Source: Alnus glutinosa (taxonomy: Eukaryota > Streptophyta > Magnoliopsida > Fagales > Betulaceae). Taken from it: a DNA stretch of 64,000 nucleotides. The notes under the pieces are model-generated. The model was not told the origin of the DNA and did no database searches. It saw only the letters and a program-made list of their open reading frames with translations. Positions 12,238 to 25,191 of this stretch are shown here, one piece after another. The position numbers and the translations under genes are program-made. The DNA is taken from assembly GCF_958979055.1 (NCBI RefSeq), contig NC_084897.1, positions 21,563,628-21,627,627 of the forward strand, written 5' to 3'. Numbering within the stretch: position 1 is the first letter of the stretch; each line of letters opens with the position of its first letter.

Positions 12238-12842
12238 ATGGGTAAACCCTCTCTCCCACTGAGGCTGACCTTCCTTCTCTCCCTCTCGCTCACAGCGTCA
12301 TATTCCTCCTCACTACCATTCTTTCACAAACCATCCTCACTTTCACCTTCCACGCCCAAAGCCACCCCTTCAGACTTGCTCTCTCTCCTCGGGCCCAAGC
12401 CTCAGTCCTCCACCATCAACCCCCTCGTTGCCCAGGACCTCAAATCCTGCCTCAAGTTCCTCGTTCCCTTTACTCCCACAAAACCCAAAATGGAGTCCAG
12501 AAAGTGTTTGGGGACGAGAAGAGAACTGGGTCTGGGCCAAATTGGTGCAAGGAGTCGGAGAGAGGAGGATGAGCTCATTTGGTGGCCCCCCGAGCCGGTT
12601 CTGGAGCTGGCTCGCCTTGCCGTTGATTCCGGTGGTGACCCGGCGGCTATTCATCGCGCCCTAGATCCCACCATCATCGCTGTGAGTTTTGTTTTGTATT
12701 TTTTTTTTCCTGTTCTGTTTATTGACGTGAATGCCCTTGTATTTACTTCTGAATGCGATCTGCTTGGTAATATGGTTACTGTTTTATTAAGGTTTTGGCT
12801 CTGTCGCAATTGGGTCAGTTTCAAATATGTCCAAACTTGTAG

Positions 12843-12931
<89 letters not shown>

Positions 12932-15445
12932 TTTTTGGTTATGCACCTAAAGTGTCTATGCGGTATTGGAAAATGATATGTGTTGCAACTATTTGCATTT
13001 GAAAAATATTTTAACAAATATGCGAGGTAAATGCCCTGATGCTGCAGAGATTTACGGTTCATTCTGTGTCTTCTGAACTTGTTTTCAAGAGGTGTGCAAT
13101 TTGGAGGATGCGGCATGGATTTTTGTAGACTTTGTTAATGCTTAGGAAGGAATTCCTGCCTGGTGAATTGTGATGCTATCTATGATTTGGGGAGATTGAT
13201 CTTGATTGTTATTGACCGTTAAAATTAGACTTTAATTGGGTTTAAAGTCTAAATTTAATAAATCTAAATTTACTTATAAAAAAAAATTAGACTTTAATTA
13301 GGGAATGGAGATCTCCCATGTTCATTTTCATGGGTTACAGAGTGAGTATGAGATGGATTATATATGATACAACATTTCTTTTTTTGGGTGAAAATGTGCT
13401 GTGAGGAGATGGCACATCTTCCGATTATTATGGTACAATTTTATGTTATGGGATGTTGCCATAATTTTCATGTTGCACACTCATATTAGTGCGCTGATGA
13501 AAGGAGTGATTGATAATGTAATGCAGGGGTTGCAACTGAAATTTTTAAGTAGTAGTCTTTTTGTTCATCTTGGAAATTGCTAAACCTGAAATTATCTTTA
13601 GAAGATTGATTAATAAAACATCTTTCTTTAGAGGTAATAGGTTCCTGATGTTGAAGGATCAAAAGAAAACCGATGTGAGCTGACTAGAACACCATATGGG
13701 AGACACTTTATAAGTGAGGTTGGTATTGAATAATGTTTTGGCTGCCTTAATACATCCCATTCAATCTTTTGTCATAACCTTTTCTAAAACTACTGTAACA
13801 TTTCATTATCAAATGGCAGGAGTTGAATTCTTATCTTGAATTTTTATTTGAACTTATTGTTGCCCGGGGTCCCACTATTGGGTTGAACATATCCCTGAAT
13901 CGCTATGATTTCTTTCACGGCCACCTTTTTCTTGCTGTAAATACTGGAAGACTCGGTATATTGTAAGTTGTTATTATTCTTGTTTTGCCACTCTTCCAGC
14001 GCTGAGTGCTAATAAAGATTGAGCATGTCTGAGAACAAAGATTGCTATCCTTGATGCTCTTAATGACAATAGAGCTTATGTTTGGTAGGTTCCATGCCAA
14101 AGAATATCCAGCATATGATAAAGAAGTGTTTCCATGCAATATGGGTTATTGTCAAATAGGTAAAATTTAACTAAAACACCTTAATCTATGTTATCTTATA
14201 GAATCTAATTACATTTCTCTCTTTCAGATACCATATATTATTATACTGGCTTGGTTTAATATGTTCAAATCATTAATCTTTTCTCTTTCACTGAGAGTAA
14301 TTTGAACTACAATTATTCTTCAAAACAAACAAAAGAAGCTAAGTAGAGAGTCCTTCAGTTGGTATTTTTTCTAAACATTTCTTCAAATAATCAAATCTTA
14401 TGATAGACCATGTCACTAGCGAAAAGTGAATAATGACTAATCTTTTGATTTTAAACTTTAAAAGACACTGAATTCAGATATTTCAGCCATTGCAGTGTGA
14501 CGTTGTGCTAATATTAACATTATCTTTCAGGGTCTAATGTGACATATGATGATTCAATGAATTTGCGAAATATTCTCTGGCTGGCTCCATTGCCTAGCAA
14601 TTCATCTAAAGCTTGGGTGGCACCAGGTACCTTTCCCAACTTACCAAAGCATAAAACGTTTGGCGTGTCTGTATTGAACCAATAAAAAAAATTTCCGTTT
14701 TTGACAGATACAATTTATGTAGCTTACAGTGAAATTTTATGATCTCTTTCATCGTTGTGCATTCCTCCATTTGATTGTTGTGACACCAATAGGTGTGCCA
14801 AGCCCCAGCAAGCCAAACTTTTGCTTGCAAAACATTAGCCAGATGATTGTAGGAACATAAAATATTTGACAGCTTTTTGCTAGTCCTGGTAGTTATGTTC
14901 ATAGCATAAATTTGCTTGTCTGAAATCATTGAATATCTGACTTAATTTATTATGTTGCAGAGGCGTATGCAATATTTTGAGTGTTTAAGTAACGAGAAAT
15001 TAGAGTTTCGTTCTATGCATTTAGCATCAACAACCAATTATAATGCATCATTTTTTCTATACCTCTGTATCTTAAGTCTCTCTTGAAATGAACTCAAAGA
15101 TCATAACTTTTGTCTTTAATTTGGCTTTGATAATACTTCCACAGGAGTCTTGGTGGTGCTGGACGCCCACCCAGAACGAATAATATATCGAGATCTCATT
15201 CCTGAATATGTAAGAATAGCAAGGACCATATATGAAGGTTCGGGCTCTCGCTTATCTTTTCCACACTGCTAGGGTTTCGGAAATTTAGATATTTTATCAC
15301 TGTTGTTGCTTATATGTCATTTGGAAGGATGAAATTAACACAACACTGATGTTGCTGGCCAGATGATCTCGGGGATGTTGCAGTTGATGTCAACTACTTG
15401 GATGTCGGAGATGCAGTGCCAGACTATCAAATTTTTATTTGCTGA
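12238..15445 (+). CDS. Conserved plant protein of unknown function with N-terminal signal segment
   Basis: Seven exons: 12238-12681, 13641-13718, 13820-13962, 14089-14159, 14531-14626, 15145-15237, 15363-15445, giving 335 aa. All phases close and all introns are GT-AG. Residues about 8-24 (LRLTFLLSLSLTASYSS) form a hydrophobic signal peptide or anchor. Residues about 35-110 are Pro/Ser-rich and probably disordered. The ordered part starts near ELIWWPPEPVLELARLAVDS and runs through ENRCELTRTPYGRHF, LNRYDFFHGHLFLAVNTGRL, LFHAKEYPAYDKEVFPCNMG and VLVVLDAHPERIIYRDLIPE to the end DYQIFIC. The pattern of conserved-looking His, Asp, Tyr and Cys residues suggests a folded domain, but I cannot assign it to a named family or reaction. 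Intron 1 holds an (AT)42 repeat and a retro-insertion stub. The gene model itself is solid. Confidence 0.85.
12845..12928. repeat. (AT)42 microsatellite in intron 1
   Basis: An uninterrupted AT dinucleotide tract of about 84 bp inside intron 1 of the unknown gene. Such tracts are highly length-variable and can extrude cruciforms. Confidence 0.97.
13223..13299 (+). repeat. Short retro-insertion (LINE tail) with target duplication
   Basis: AATTAGACTTTAATT occurs at 13223-13237 and 13285-13299. The intervening segment of about 47 bp ends TTTACTTAT and an A run, matching the 3' end of the LINE in CLPR3 intron 4. It is a severely 5'-truncated insertion within intron 1 of the unknown gene. Confidence 0.65.
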
Positions 15446-16652
15446 TGCTTTTCTCAAGGTATATATACATCACTTGTTTTTTGTATAATGCAAAATTTCC
15501 AATGTACTCAAATGGCTTCACGATCTAGTTTCTGTTCTATAAACTACGTGGTTGCTCGTTCTCTTCTGAAAATATGTTATCAATGTTCTTTCTGACAGTG
15601 GTAGATTATCACATCATTGGATGAGCCCCATGCAGCAGATGAGCCATAAATAAGTCCCAATTATGTTGGCTGAAATGATTTCAAGCCATAAGATCTATAG
15701 TCTCTCTCAACATGGAGATGGCTTGGCATGCAAACAGAGCATACCTTGGTTCAAAATATGGTTGTATTAAATCTTTTCCACCGCGTTGTATTTAACGGCA
15801 ATCAAAATCATTCCGCTTGAGCTTGATTCTTAACAGTGGAACCACAAAGTTTTCCTCTAAGATAGATCGGAAGAAATTAACTCAGTTTATCAAATTGATA
15901 TTTGTCTTTAGAGTATGTAATTTTCACATTTATTTTTAAAAATTAAGTGTGATTTTTCAAACCCAATTCAGAAGAAAAAAAATATGTATATATATATATT
16001 GTTCTAGCTGGAATCAGCCCTTTCCGAAGCTTTACCTACTAAGGTGATTATTAAACACTGGGGTAATGTATATATAATATTTTTATTTTAAAATTATTAT
16101 ATAATGAGGACGTGACAATTATAATTAATTTTTAAATTGAAAAAAATTAAAAATTTAAGAGAGTTGTCACTTGTCAGCATCATGACATGTGCAGCCCGTT
16201 GACGGCCCAAAGTGAAGGCCAGGCTGAAGCCCAAAAATCGTCCTAACTTTCGGTGCAAGATGGTCCAACTTGTGCCACGTGTCATTTCGATTGTGGACCC
16301 TACATATCCACCCCTCTGCTAGGCATACCCTAATTGCTTGGACCCCACATTTTATAATATCCCGAGCTTCAGATTGTTTCCTCCCTTATCCAAAAATCGA
16401 CGACGGCAGTGACGCAACAGAAGCGCACACCGTAGACCCTCCCGCACCGCAAAGTTAAAACCCTTCGTCCTCTTCTTTCTCTTCTTCTCTCTTTTCTCTA
16501 CGCTCGCGCGTCGCCTAACTCTCTCTGAGACTAGCATCTCTGATTTACTCTTCCGTTTCTCCTTAAACTTTCTATTTCTCTAGAACTTTCTGTGTTCCCT
16601 CTGAATACGCTCTCTCTCGCTCTGCGCGGGACTTTGTAGTTGAGCATTTGGA
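15446..16652. other. Intergenic region and tafazzin promoter/5' UTR
   Basis: 15446-16200 is AT-rich with no coding signal and a short (TA)n near 15985. From about 16200 the base composition rises and pyrimidine-rich runs (CTCTTCTTTCTCTTCTTCTC and similar, 16450-16640) precede the start codon, as expected of a plant 5' UTR. No clear TATA box was identified. Confidence 0.5.
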
Positions 16653-19600
16653 ATGGCGGTGCAGAGGATAGAGCGAGGGGATCTGTGGAAGAGCAAGGCC
16701 AAAGCGCTATCGCTCCGCCTCAGGGACCGGTTCCGAGTGGTGGTGGACCGGCGCCGCAGGAAGCAACCGATGCTTTTCGCCGACGACGGTTACTTCTCCA
16801 CCGTCGATCGCTTGCTCCGCCGCTTTCGCGATTTCCGCAGGGATTCCTTGCCTTCTACTTCCGCTTTCTATCGCAAAGGAGGTTTGGTTTCTATTTTTGT
16901 TTCTTGTTTTTGAAAGTTACAAGTTGGCTTCTTTCATTTTGCTGTGACTTATTGGCAGCTGTATATTTGTATCTATGGATTTATGTGTTTATGTTCAAAG
17001 ACAGAGAGATATGATCTGAGTGTTATATGGATGCTGCTTTTTCCGTTTGTGGTTTGATCATTGGTGGGCATTGTGAAAGTACTTGATCTTGTTTTTGGAG
17101 GCGCTGAATTCGCTTTCTTCTTGGCTATTTTTGGTTTTTGGGTTGAATTGAATTAGTTTAGATGATGGGTGAAAGTGATTTGATCCTTTTGTTGGTAATT
17201 TGTTGTAAACTGATAAAATGGTACTTTGGTAATGTGTCTAGTGTGAAACTTGGTAGCCAGGGGCTTTAGACAAGCTTTAAACACAACCATTTTCAGTTTT
17301 GCTGTTCTGGGTTTTTGCTAGATACCTAAGTTTTATATCAAAGTTTTCAGCTTGAGGGATCTGAATTTTTCCAATTGGTTTGCATTTGGTTAAGTTCTTA
17401 TAACTTTTTAGGATCCTTTTCGTTTCTTTTCTGGTTCGCAAGTCCCTATTTGGCAATGTGGCTTTTTGGGTTGATAACCGTTGTAACATTATCCTAAAGG
17501 AGCAGGGTTTTTTTTTTGGGTTTCAGTGCCATGATGAGCAGATGAGGGCACCCTACTTTCACTTCTTGTGAGCTCTACCTAAATTAGGGGCAGTTGGGCA
17601 AGAAAAACAACCATGTGCCATGTCACTATAATTTTCATACAAAGCACATTTCACTTATGTGATTCAGAGAAAACTGTTTGAACTAAAGTTACATGTGCTG
17701 ATGAAAGTTCGTGAGGTTTGCAATCAAGCACTCTATAGAGAAGAAAATATTATAGATTTTATCCACATGAGGGTACCAGAATTGGTATTCTTTATACAAG
17801 GGCCTATTCTTTGTATATATCATGTGTACTAGGGTTGCTCCCCTCTACGCTTTTCAATGAAATGAATTATTTTTTATTAAAAAAAAATTCAAAATAAGCA
17901 TGTCTAGATTCTTACTTGTGAAATTCTTTTGGCCACAGTGAGTAAAGACTTCAATGCTGAAGAAGAGTCTGCCATTGTTCGCATGCTTCAAGCCGTGGCT
18001 GTTCCTGTTCTTGGAAATGTTTGTCATGTGTTTATGAACGGCTTAAATCGTGTTCAGGTGTGTGAATTTGTGGCATTCTATGTTTCATGTTGCCCCTTTA
18101 CCCACTTTTGCGAGCATTGATTTGAGTTGTTATCTATTGTTGCAGGTTTATGGTTTAGAAAAATTGCATGACGCATTGCTGCGTAGACCCAAGGAGAAGC
18201 CTCTTATTACGGTATAAACCATTCATCTAATTTTATGGTTTAAGTTAGAATTTTGTTTGTGAAGTTTAACTTGGCCACTTTTTGCAATTTTTTTTGAAGT
18301 GTCAACTTCCAATTTTCATCTCAATTTTTATCCTTGTTTATAGTGTATGATGGTAAGGGAATTTTATATTTTTCAGGTCAGCAATCATGTTGCTTCTGTG
18401 GATGATCCATTTGTTATTGCTGCACTGCTTCCACCACATGTTCTTTTGGATGCTCAGAACTTGAGATGGACGCTTTGTGCATCTGATCGTTGTTTTACCA
18501 ATCCTGTGTTTTCTGCATTCTTTCGATCTGTCAAAGTATTGCCAGTTGCTCGTGGTGATGGTATTTATCAGAAGGTATACCCTTAAGCATGTAGTTATTT
18601 TGTCAAGATATTGCTCACTTGTTGAGTGTTGTTAGAAAAACTTTGTGGATGACTTGTACGATTGTATTTGAAGCAAGGGATATTGTCAAGGCTGTTCTGT
18701 TTAGAATGTTTTGTTTTTTATTTCTTTCCTCCCCTTGCATTGATCTGATGGACTGTGAGGTTATAGGTTAATAGCCATAAGGACTTAAACTATTTCCCGC
18801 TACATGTGTTCGTATGTGTACATGTAACTGTGTAAATTACACGTTCTCATTATTTATTTTTCTGTTTTTGAATATGGTGTCTGAGCTTAGCTACTTCTTG
18901 ACACTCTTGGAACCATTAACTTGTATGCCACAGATGTTTTACTTGTTTCTGAATTGAAATGTGGAATTATATTTGAAACCATTTCTACTTGAATGACTCC
19001 AATGCAGGATGGAATTTGTAGGCAGCTACATAGCAGTCTGTATGTATATATATGTGCGCATGTGTGTGCGTGTATATTTATATAGTCTGTAAGATTCTAG
19101 ATCACTATATGTTTTATGCCAATTTAATGTTTTTATACTTATTATTTTGGTTTTTCCTTGTGATGTTAAACTACTTGCCAACTATCCACATGTTCTCTCA
19201 TCTTGCTTCTTAACTGCTCCAGGGCATGGATATGGCTATTGCTAAATTGAATCGTGGTGGGTGGGTTCATATCTTCCCTGAAGGTAGTCGCTCTCGGGAT
19301 GGTGGAAAAACCATTGGGTCTTCCAAGAGAGGTGTTGGAAGGTAGGGGTCTGACAGATTTTTATTTTTATTTTTTTCAGAGAGTGAGATAGAGAAGGGAG
19401 GTTTTTCTTGCAGCTCTTGCCAGTTAGAAAGTTTTTTTCTCTTTGAAGGAGTATTTACTGTTGTACACACTTGCATTAACAGGTTGGTCATGGATGCAGA
19501 CAATATTCCGATGGTTATTCCATTTGCACATACTGGGATGCAGGAGATCATGCCTGTTGGAGCCAAAATCCCAAGGATTGGAAAGACGGTAAGTTATCTA

Positions 19601-20408
19601 ACCAGTCATGTTGTTATTGATGGAATTTTCTAGCACCTGAACTTAACAAAACGGACCACTTAGAGTAGTAAGTAGTTTGAGACCATCTTATTCCCCCTCA
19701 ATCTCCAGTTATTCTGTTCGTTATACTGATGACTCCAGTGTTATTAAATTTTTTTTTGCTGAATTCCTATCTAGCCTTATCATTTCATATACTCGAAATA
19801 TGTAGGTAACTATACTTATTGGGGACCCTATCCATTTTGATGATTTGCTCAACGTGGAACAAGCGCAGCACGAATCAAGAGGAAAATTATACGATGGTGT
19901 AGCTTCAAGAATTGGTCATCGATTACAGCAATTGAAGATTCAAGTTGACCGGTTAGCAATTGAACAAGCAATGCAATTACAAAATCATCCTGTACGAAGC
20001 TTAGACCAAACAGCTGGGATCTTGCACCAGCTTGACTGGGAATCCTTTGGGATGGGAAGCTATTTATCTACTGAAGATGATTCTTCACTGAGGCAAGAAT
20101 CAGAGATCCCACCAAGGCTAGATGGTACGTATTCTGAGGAGCCTGCTTCTTCACTGGGGCAAGAAACACAGATACAACCAAAGCTAAATTATACCTATCT
20201 CAAAGTGGGTTTGTCCTATGGAGATGGGATTATGTCAAGGATTCGTGGTTATATGGATCCGACTGAGCTAATGGGTTTTGCTGCCAGAGGCTTCTTTATG
20301 AATCTAAGACCAAAGGAATTCTCCGCAAGTTGCAGAGAGGTTGGCCCTTTGAAGGCATGGAAACAATTTTTGGAAGATAATGTATTCCGGCAGTGGAACT
20401 ACTGCTAA
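16653..20408 (+). CDS. Tafazzin-like phospholipid/glycerol acyltransferase
   Basis: Seven exons: 16653-16881, 17939-18057, 18146-18211, 18377-18574, 19223-19341, 19483-19588, 19806-20408, giving 479 aa. It resembles the long plant tafazzin-type protein (Arabidopsis At3g05510 type). Tafazzins remodel cardiolipin and other phospholipids by acyl transfer at mitochondrial membranes. The catalytic HX4D motif is intact (NHVASVDD, His142 and Asp147). The substrate-binding motif FPEGSRSRDGG is at about 222-232, and a third conserved block is MVIPFAHTGMQEIMPVGAKI. Residues 1 to about 60 are very basic (RRRRK). After about residue 300 there is an extension with no known domain, containing a 22-residue tandem repeat (20081-20197). 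The start at 16653 is in good context and opens MAVQRIERGDLWKSKAKALS, as in relatives. Confidence 0.93.
17800..17889 (+). mobile_element. LINE 3' tail in tafazzin intron 1
   Basis: TGTGTACTAGGGTTGCTCCC, CTCTACGCTTTTCAATGAA and a terminal A run resemble the 3' end of the LINE in CLPR3 intron 4 (TGTACTTAGAGGGGCGCCTT, ACGCTTTTATAAAATTTC). The 5' limit is uncertain and no target duplication was located. Confidence 0.5.
20081..20197 (+). repeat. 66-bp in-frame tandem repeat in the tafazzin last exon
   Basis: TTCTTCACTGRGGCAAGAA recurs with an offset of 66 nt, giving SSLRQESEIPPRLDGTY and then SSLGQETQIQPKLNYTY, a 22-residue period. The unit is in the non-catalytic C-terminal extension and keeps the reading frame. 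Confidence 0.8.
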
Positions 20409-21041
20409 CAAATAATGCCGTCAAGGCTGTTGAATTTCCGAATTCAGTGTAAATACTAGTTGATTCAAGCTTTTGGTTTGGCAAGAAAAATTTGATGCAT
20501 TGCCAATTGCCTTGTATACTGTTTCTTTGTATTTTAAAATTTTCATGATAAAGAGAATAAATTTAAATTTGAACCGTTGAAAAAATTAAATGGGTTTTCT
20601 TGTCTTTTCAATTTGTTTATTGATGTGGCAGCAAAATTCTGCCCATTTTATTCAAGATAGATAACGGTGTGATTTAAAGGATTTTGCTACCTAGTTGTTT
20701 GGAATTTCGGACAATCTTGGATCGCAATAGTTTAAATCATGATGAATGTGTCATCTCATCAAAGCAAATAAGCAATTTCGGCTCACGCAAATCAAAAACA
20801 CCTTTACAGATCTACCACCACGTGGGAGCGTGGCATGGTAACCCACTGCTACACACTTGAGGGCCTCCACCGATCTCATCCGTCAGTGTATGTAGACCCA
20901 ACAAAACTGGACGGTCCAGATCAACTCATGGTCCTCTTCCCCCACAACACACTTACTCGAAACTGTGATTTCCTTTGAAAAAATCTCCCCCATCTGCAAT
21001 TTCCTCCCAAAAAATCAAATCCCATAGAGAGGGAGAGAGAA
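20409..21041. other. Tafazzin 3' UTR and capping-protein promoter
   Basis: Contains the end of the tafazzin transcript (AATAAA-like ATAAAGAGAATAAA near 20550) and the promoter and purine-rich leader (GAGAGGGAGAGAGA) of the next gene. No other feature was found. Confidence 0.5.
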
Positions 21042-24000
21042 ATGGCGGACGTTGAAGAAACAGAGCTGAGTGGGAAGCAGAAGAAAGAGATAGCGAAATG
21101 GTTCCTTCTCAACTCTCCTGCCGGTGAAATCCAATACGTTGCCAAAGGTAATGCTCCTCTCTCTCTCTCTCTCTCTCTCTAAATTCTGTTCTCTCTTTTT
21201 TTTTTTTTTCAAAAAAAAAAATTGAATTCGCATTAGCCTTCTTCTTCTGAATTATACACTGGCTCTTCTACAATTTCAGATTCGAATTTGCTCTTTTTCG
21301 CTTTCTCTGCTTTTTTTTTCTTTTCTTTTGTGATCGATTAATTTGATCACATTCTGAATGGTTTTTTTCCTTTGGCAGATGTGAAAGCGATACTGAACGG
21401 CGACGAATTGTACAATGAAGCGGCTTCGGAGTCATTTCCATTGTACAACAAATCCCACATGATTTGCCTCGACATGCCCGGCAGAATCGGCGATGTAAGT
21501 CTCTGAATCCTTATGAAAACTTGCCTTTTTCTTCAGTCTTAGGGTTTCTTTTTGATCATTTATACTCAATGAATTTATTAAAGATTGAATAAGATAGTGT
21601 CAAGATTTGTCTGTGGGCTTTGATGGGTATCAGTTACTTCTTTTCAGTTGATATAGAAATGCTTGTGATCATATAGATTTTACCAGGTACAACTTGATGT
21701 TATTACCCCAATTGGAAAATTAGGATTTAGGTTTTGGCATCGCATTTTTTTTTTAAAAAAAAATGTGTTTATAATAAATAACGAATGAGATTAACTACTT
21801 GAAGATTCATATGCCACTTGATTGTATCAAATCATGCTCTAAAGTTTGCTGTTTCTGAGTTTTTCGATTTTCAAACCTGATTTTATTATATTTAACTCAC
21901 TGCTTTGGATGCAGGTGCTGGTTACATCATTTGGCGAGCTCAAAGAGAATGAGTTTCTTGATCCAAGGACTGCCCAAGTTGCTATAGTTGACCACATTAA
22001 ACAAGTAATTTATGTCTTTTTTCTTGTATTATTTTGCTTTTGAGAGATGGTAGGATTTCTAAGAAGAAATGTTCAAGTTTCTTTTTTCTTTTTTTTTTTC
22101 AAATATGAGAATTAGATGTATGAAACATCCATGGATTTCTTAGTTCTTACAATTAATGTTTCACCTAAGATTACGAGGGTAGCAAATAATTTAATGTAAA
22201 TCTTTTTCTAGGGATTGCATTATGAAATAGCTACAGATTATGGACAAATCTTCAATTATCTGTGTCTCCAAATGAAGTACTTTAAAAAAAAAACTATGTT
22301 TATTATGTCATATTCTCGTGTTTGTGATTAGTTGGTGTGTACTTTGTTCAATCATGTCATATAAATGTGTGTTTTTTTCTCCCCTTCCCCCCCCCCCCCT
22401 CTCTCGCCCTATCTTCCTTCCCTTCTGTCAAGTTTTCTTGTGCCATTTATAATCTTAAATAACATGGTGAACTGGTTCAGGTTTGTACAAAGGTGAGACC
22501 TGCTCTGGATGAGGAGCTTCCATCCTTATATATAGAGGAATTTCGGTATGCTTCGTAATTCTCATGGGTAGAATTTGGTTTTCTATTTGAATCTATGATC
22601 TGTCAGATTGCCCTTTAAACTGAAATAAGTATCTGGCTTTTGAATTTCAAAAGATTTGACAAAATCAGGGGCTTTGCTGCTCTAACCCATGTTAGACATC
22701 TATTATATACTTATATTGCCAATAGTGTTTTTACCTGTCTTGTGCTCCAAATTAGCTCCTTTCACCGCAACCCCCCCGACTTACATCTTCAGATTTACAA
22801 TGATATATGCTCTTTCATATGATTATTCAAGAAAAACAAAAACTGTAGCTTATGGCAGCACAGAGCACGGAACACACACAGAGACATGAAAGAGACTCTG
22901 TTGCTAATGATGCCATTTTCTTTATCTTTACAGATCTGCTCTGGATGCCGAAATACTGAAGTATGTTGGTGAAGCTTATCCAAAAGGTGTCTGCTCAGTT
23001 TACTGTACAAATGGAAAAGATGTGGAGGGACCAGGTTTTGATTTTGAGCTTGTTGTGGTGATCTCCGCTGCTAGACTTAGTCCACAGAATTTCTGGTGCG
23101 TGAAATTAGTCAAATGACAATTTATACTACTCTTTATTTGGCATCATGGTTCAGATAGGACATAATCAGATTGTACCAACTCATGGTTGTCTGTCTGTTT
23201 GTACCCTGCTATGTACCTAGTCTTTTAGAAATAAGAAACTTCTACATGATAAGATTTTTCAGTTTTTCATATTTTATGGCACATTGTGTAGCAATGGAAG
23301 TTGGCGTTCAGTTTGGAACATTGAGTTCAAGGATGATGAACAATTAATGGAACTAAGAGGCAAATTGCAGGTAGTCCTTATCAGCCGTGTATGACTAATT
23401 TTTACTCTCATTTGTGTTTCTAGGCAATCCAGACTGCATTAATTTTTTTTGAGATATAACCTACAATAAGTTAAAGTGTCCTTGTATTTTTTTCTGCTTT
23501 CAGGTTGGTGCCCATTATTTTGAAGAGGGAAACGTGCAGTTGGATGCAAAACATGAATGCAGAGATTCGACAGTATTTCAGGTTATTTCAAAATTACATG
23601 TTTATCAACAATTGATTTTTTCTATCATTATTGTTATTTATTGTTACCGTTTGCAAAAGCTTGCTTAGGCATGATTCATAAGTTCCATTCCTCCATAATC
23701 TGAAGACACATAGTATACTTTGGGATGTTGATGTTTAGAACATGGTAATTTTGCTGTATAATTTGTTTATAACTTGGCTGTGTGAGTTACTTATCAAAAA
23801 AAAAAAAATTAACTTGGCCGTGTGAGTTATGTAGTCTGGTTCTATGCCCTGGGTAATCTTTAAAACCATGATGGCCAAAAGACTACAAATCTTGTTTGAC
23901 AAGTTTCCTGTGACTTCTTTTTAAGTTATTTTCCACTTCCCATTGGCTTGCCCGCATAATTTTGTTGGAAAAGTAATTATTTCCCTTTCTTTTTTTTTTC

Positions 24001-25191
24001 TTCTTCTTCTTTTTTTCTTTTCTTTTTATTTATTATTATTTTTTTTTCTCTCAAGCATTCCAGTACTGTTCATTTTTTTTAGCCATGCCTTTTCTGGTCA
24101 TTTAATTTTTTCCCCTTTTTACTATCCAATTCATATATTCATATTTGTTTCAGTCTCCTGATGACTGTGCAATTACCATAGCTAGCATTATTCGCCACCA
24201 TGAGACAGAATACTTGGCATCTCTTGAGGTACTCAATATGCCTCTTCTTGTAGTTAAATGATTTTCATTTTTCAAAAGTCTTTACTGACAGTTAAACATT
24301 GACAGGCATCCTATTCGAACTTGCCAGATACCACTTTCAAGGTACTCCTTTCTCCCCTCAAATCTAGAGTAGGATAGTTTATTCTTTCTTAGCACCGCTT
24401 ATATATTAGCACATAGGCCTGCGTTATTTGTCCACCATATAGGTATCAAATCATTTCATGTGAGATGGCATTGCTTAAATGTTAATCAACTCCATAATAA
24501 CTAACCACTTTAATCATCCAACCAGTGACAGCTCTCCTTTAGACCCACTACCTTTTTGTTGTGCATTTTATCCTCTATTTGGTTCTTGGAAATTTGATCA
24601 GAAAAGGAAAATGCTTGATAATAAAAGATGCCTTAAAGATTTTCCTTGTGTTAATTAGTAACAGATCTCTAAATTTGTTTTAGTTTTACCAACAAATTGG
24701 ATGAATACAAGTGCCTGGCTGGACAGATATTTGTCAACACTTACCAATAACCTGATTGTATATAAAACTGAATGGGTCTTTTCTCGTTCAATAATCATAT
24801 AAGGCTTCAGTTTCTTAATTTTGGGAAGTTGTAAAAAACGAGGCATCAAAGCAGCCAAAGACGTAAGATATAATGCTTGTGAGATATCATACTAATTCAC
24901 ATTTTGCCAATAACCTTCCCCTTGTCCAGTTATCCCCCGCCCACCAACAAAAGATAGATGGTATTATTATTGACTTCCAGACTCAAGTTATAGTACTTAT
25001 TCAATTTCTGTAGAATATTATATCTTTAGCAGGTTTTGTGGCAGGTAAATGGATCCTCTCTAATACATATGATTGCAATGCAGGATCTTCGGAGGAAGCT
25101 CCCAGTAACCCGAACCCTATTTCCATGGCATAATACTATGCAATTTAGCCTGACAAGAGACATTACCAAAGAACTTGGCATTGAAAAGTGA
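21042..25191 (+). CDS. CPA: F-actin-capping protein subunit alpha
   Basis: Ten exons: 21042-21147, 21379-21494, 21915-22004, 22481-22545, 22934-23095, 23292-23370, 23504-23581, 24154-24228, 24306-24341, 25084-25191, giving 304 aa with all phases closing. With the beta subunit this protein caps actin filament barbed ends and so limits filament growth in the cytosol and near membranes. Recognisable blocks are KKEIAKWFLLNSPAGEIQYV at the N-terminus, YNKSHMICLDMPGRIGDVLV, NFCNGSWRSVWNIEFKDDEQ in the middle, and RRKLPVTRTLFPWHNTMQFS near the end, the conserved C-terminal capping region. Length agrees with plant CPA (about 300-308 aa). The start follows a purine-rich leader and opens MADVEETELSGKQK. 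Confidence 0.95.
23770..23829 (+). repeat. Tail-only retro-insertion with 20-bp target duplication (CPA intron 7)
   Basis: TAACTTGGCTGTGTGAGTTA (23770-23789) recurs with one mismatch at 23810-23829. Between them is only CTTATC and an A run. CTTATC plus A tail is also the end of the LINE copy at 51159-51628. Confidence 0.72.

Noticed and set aside
12787-13116. Antisense open frame of 109 codons with an Ile-Tyr run
   Set aside because: The Ile-Tyr run is the translation of the (AT)42 microsatellite.
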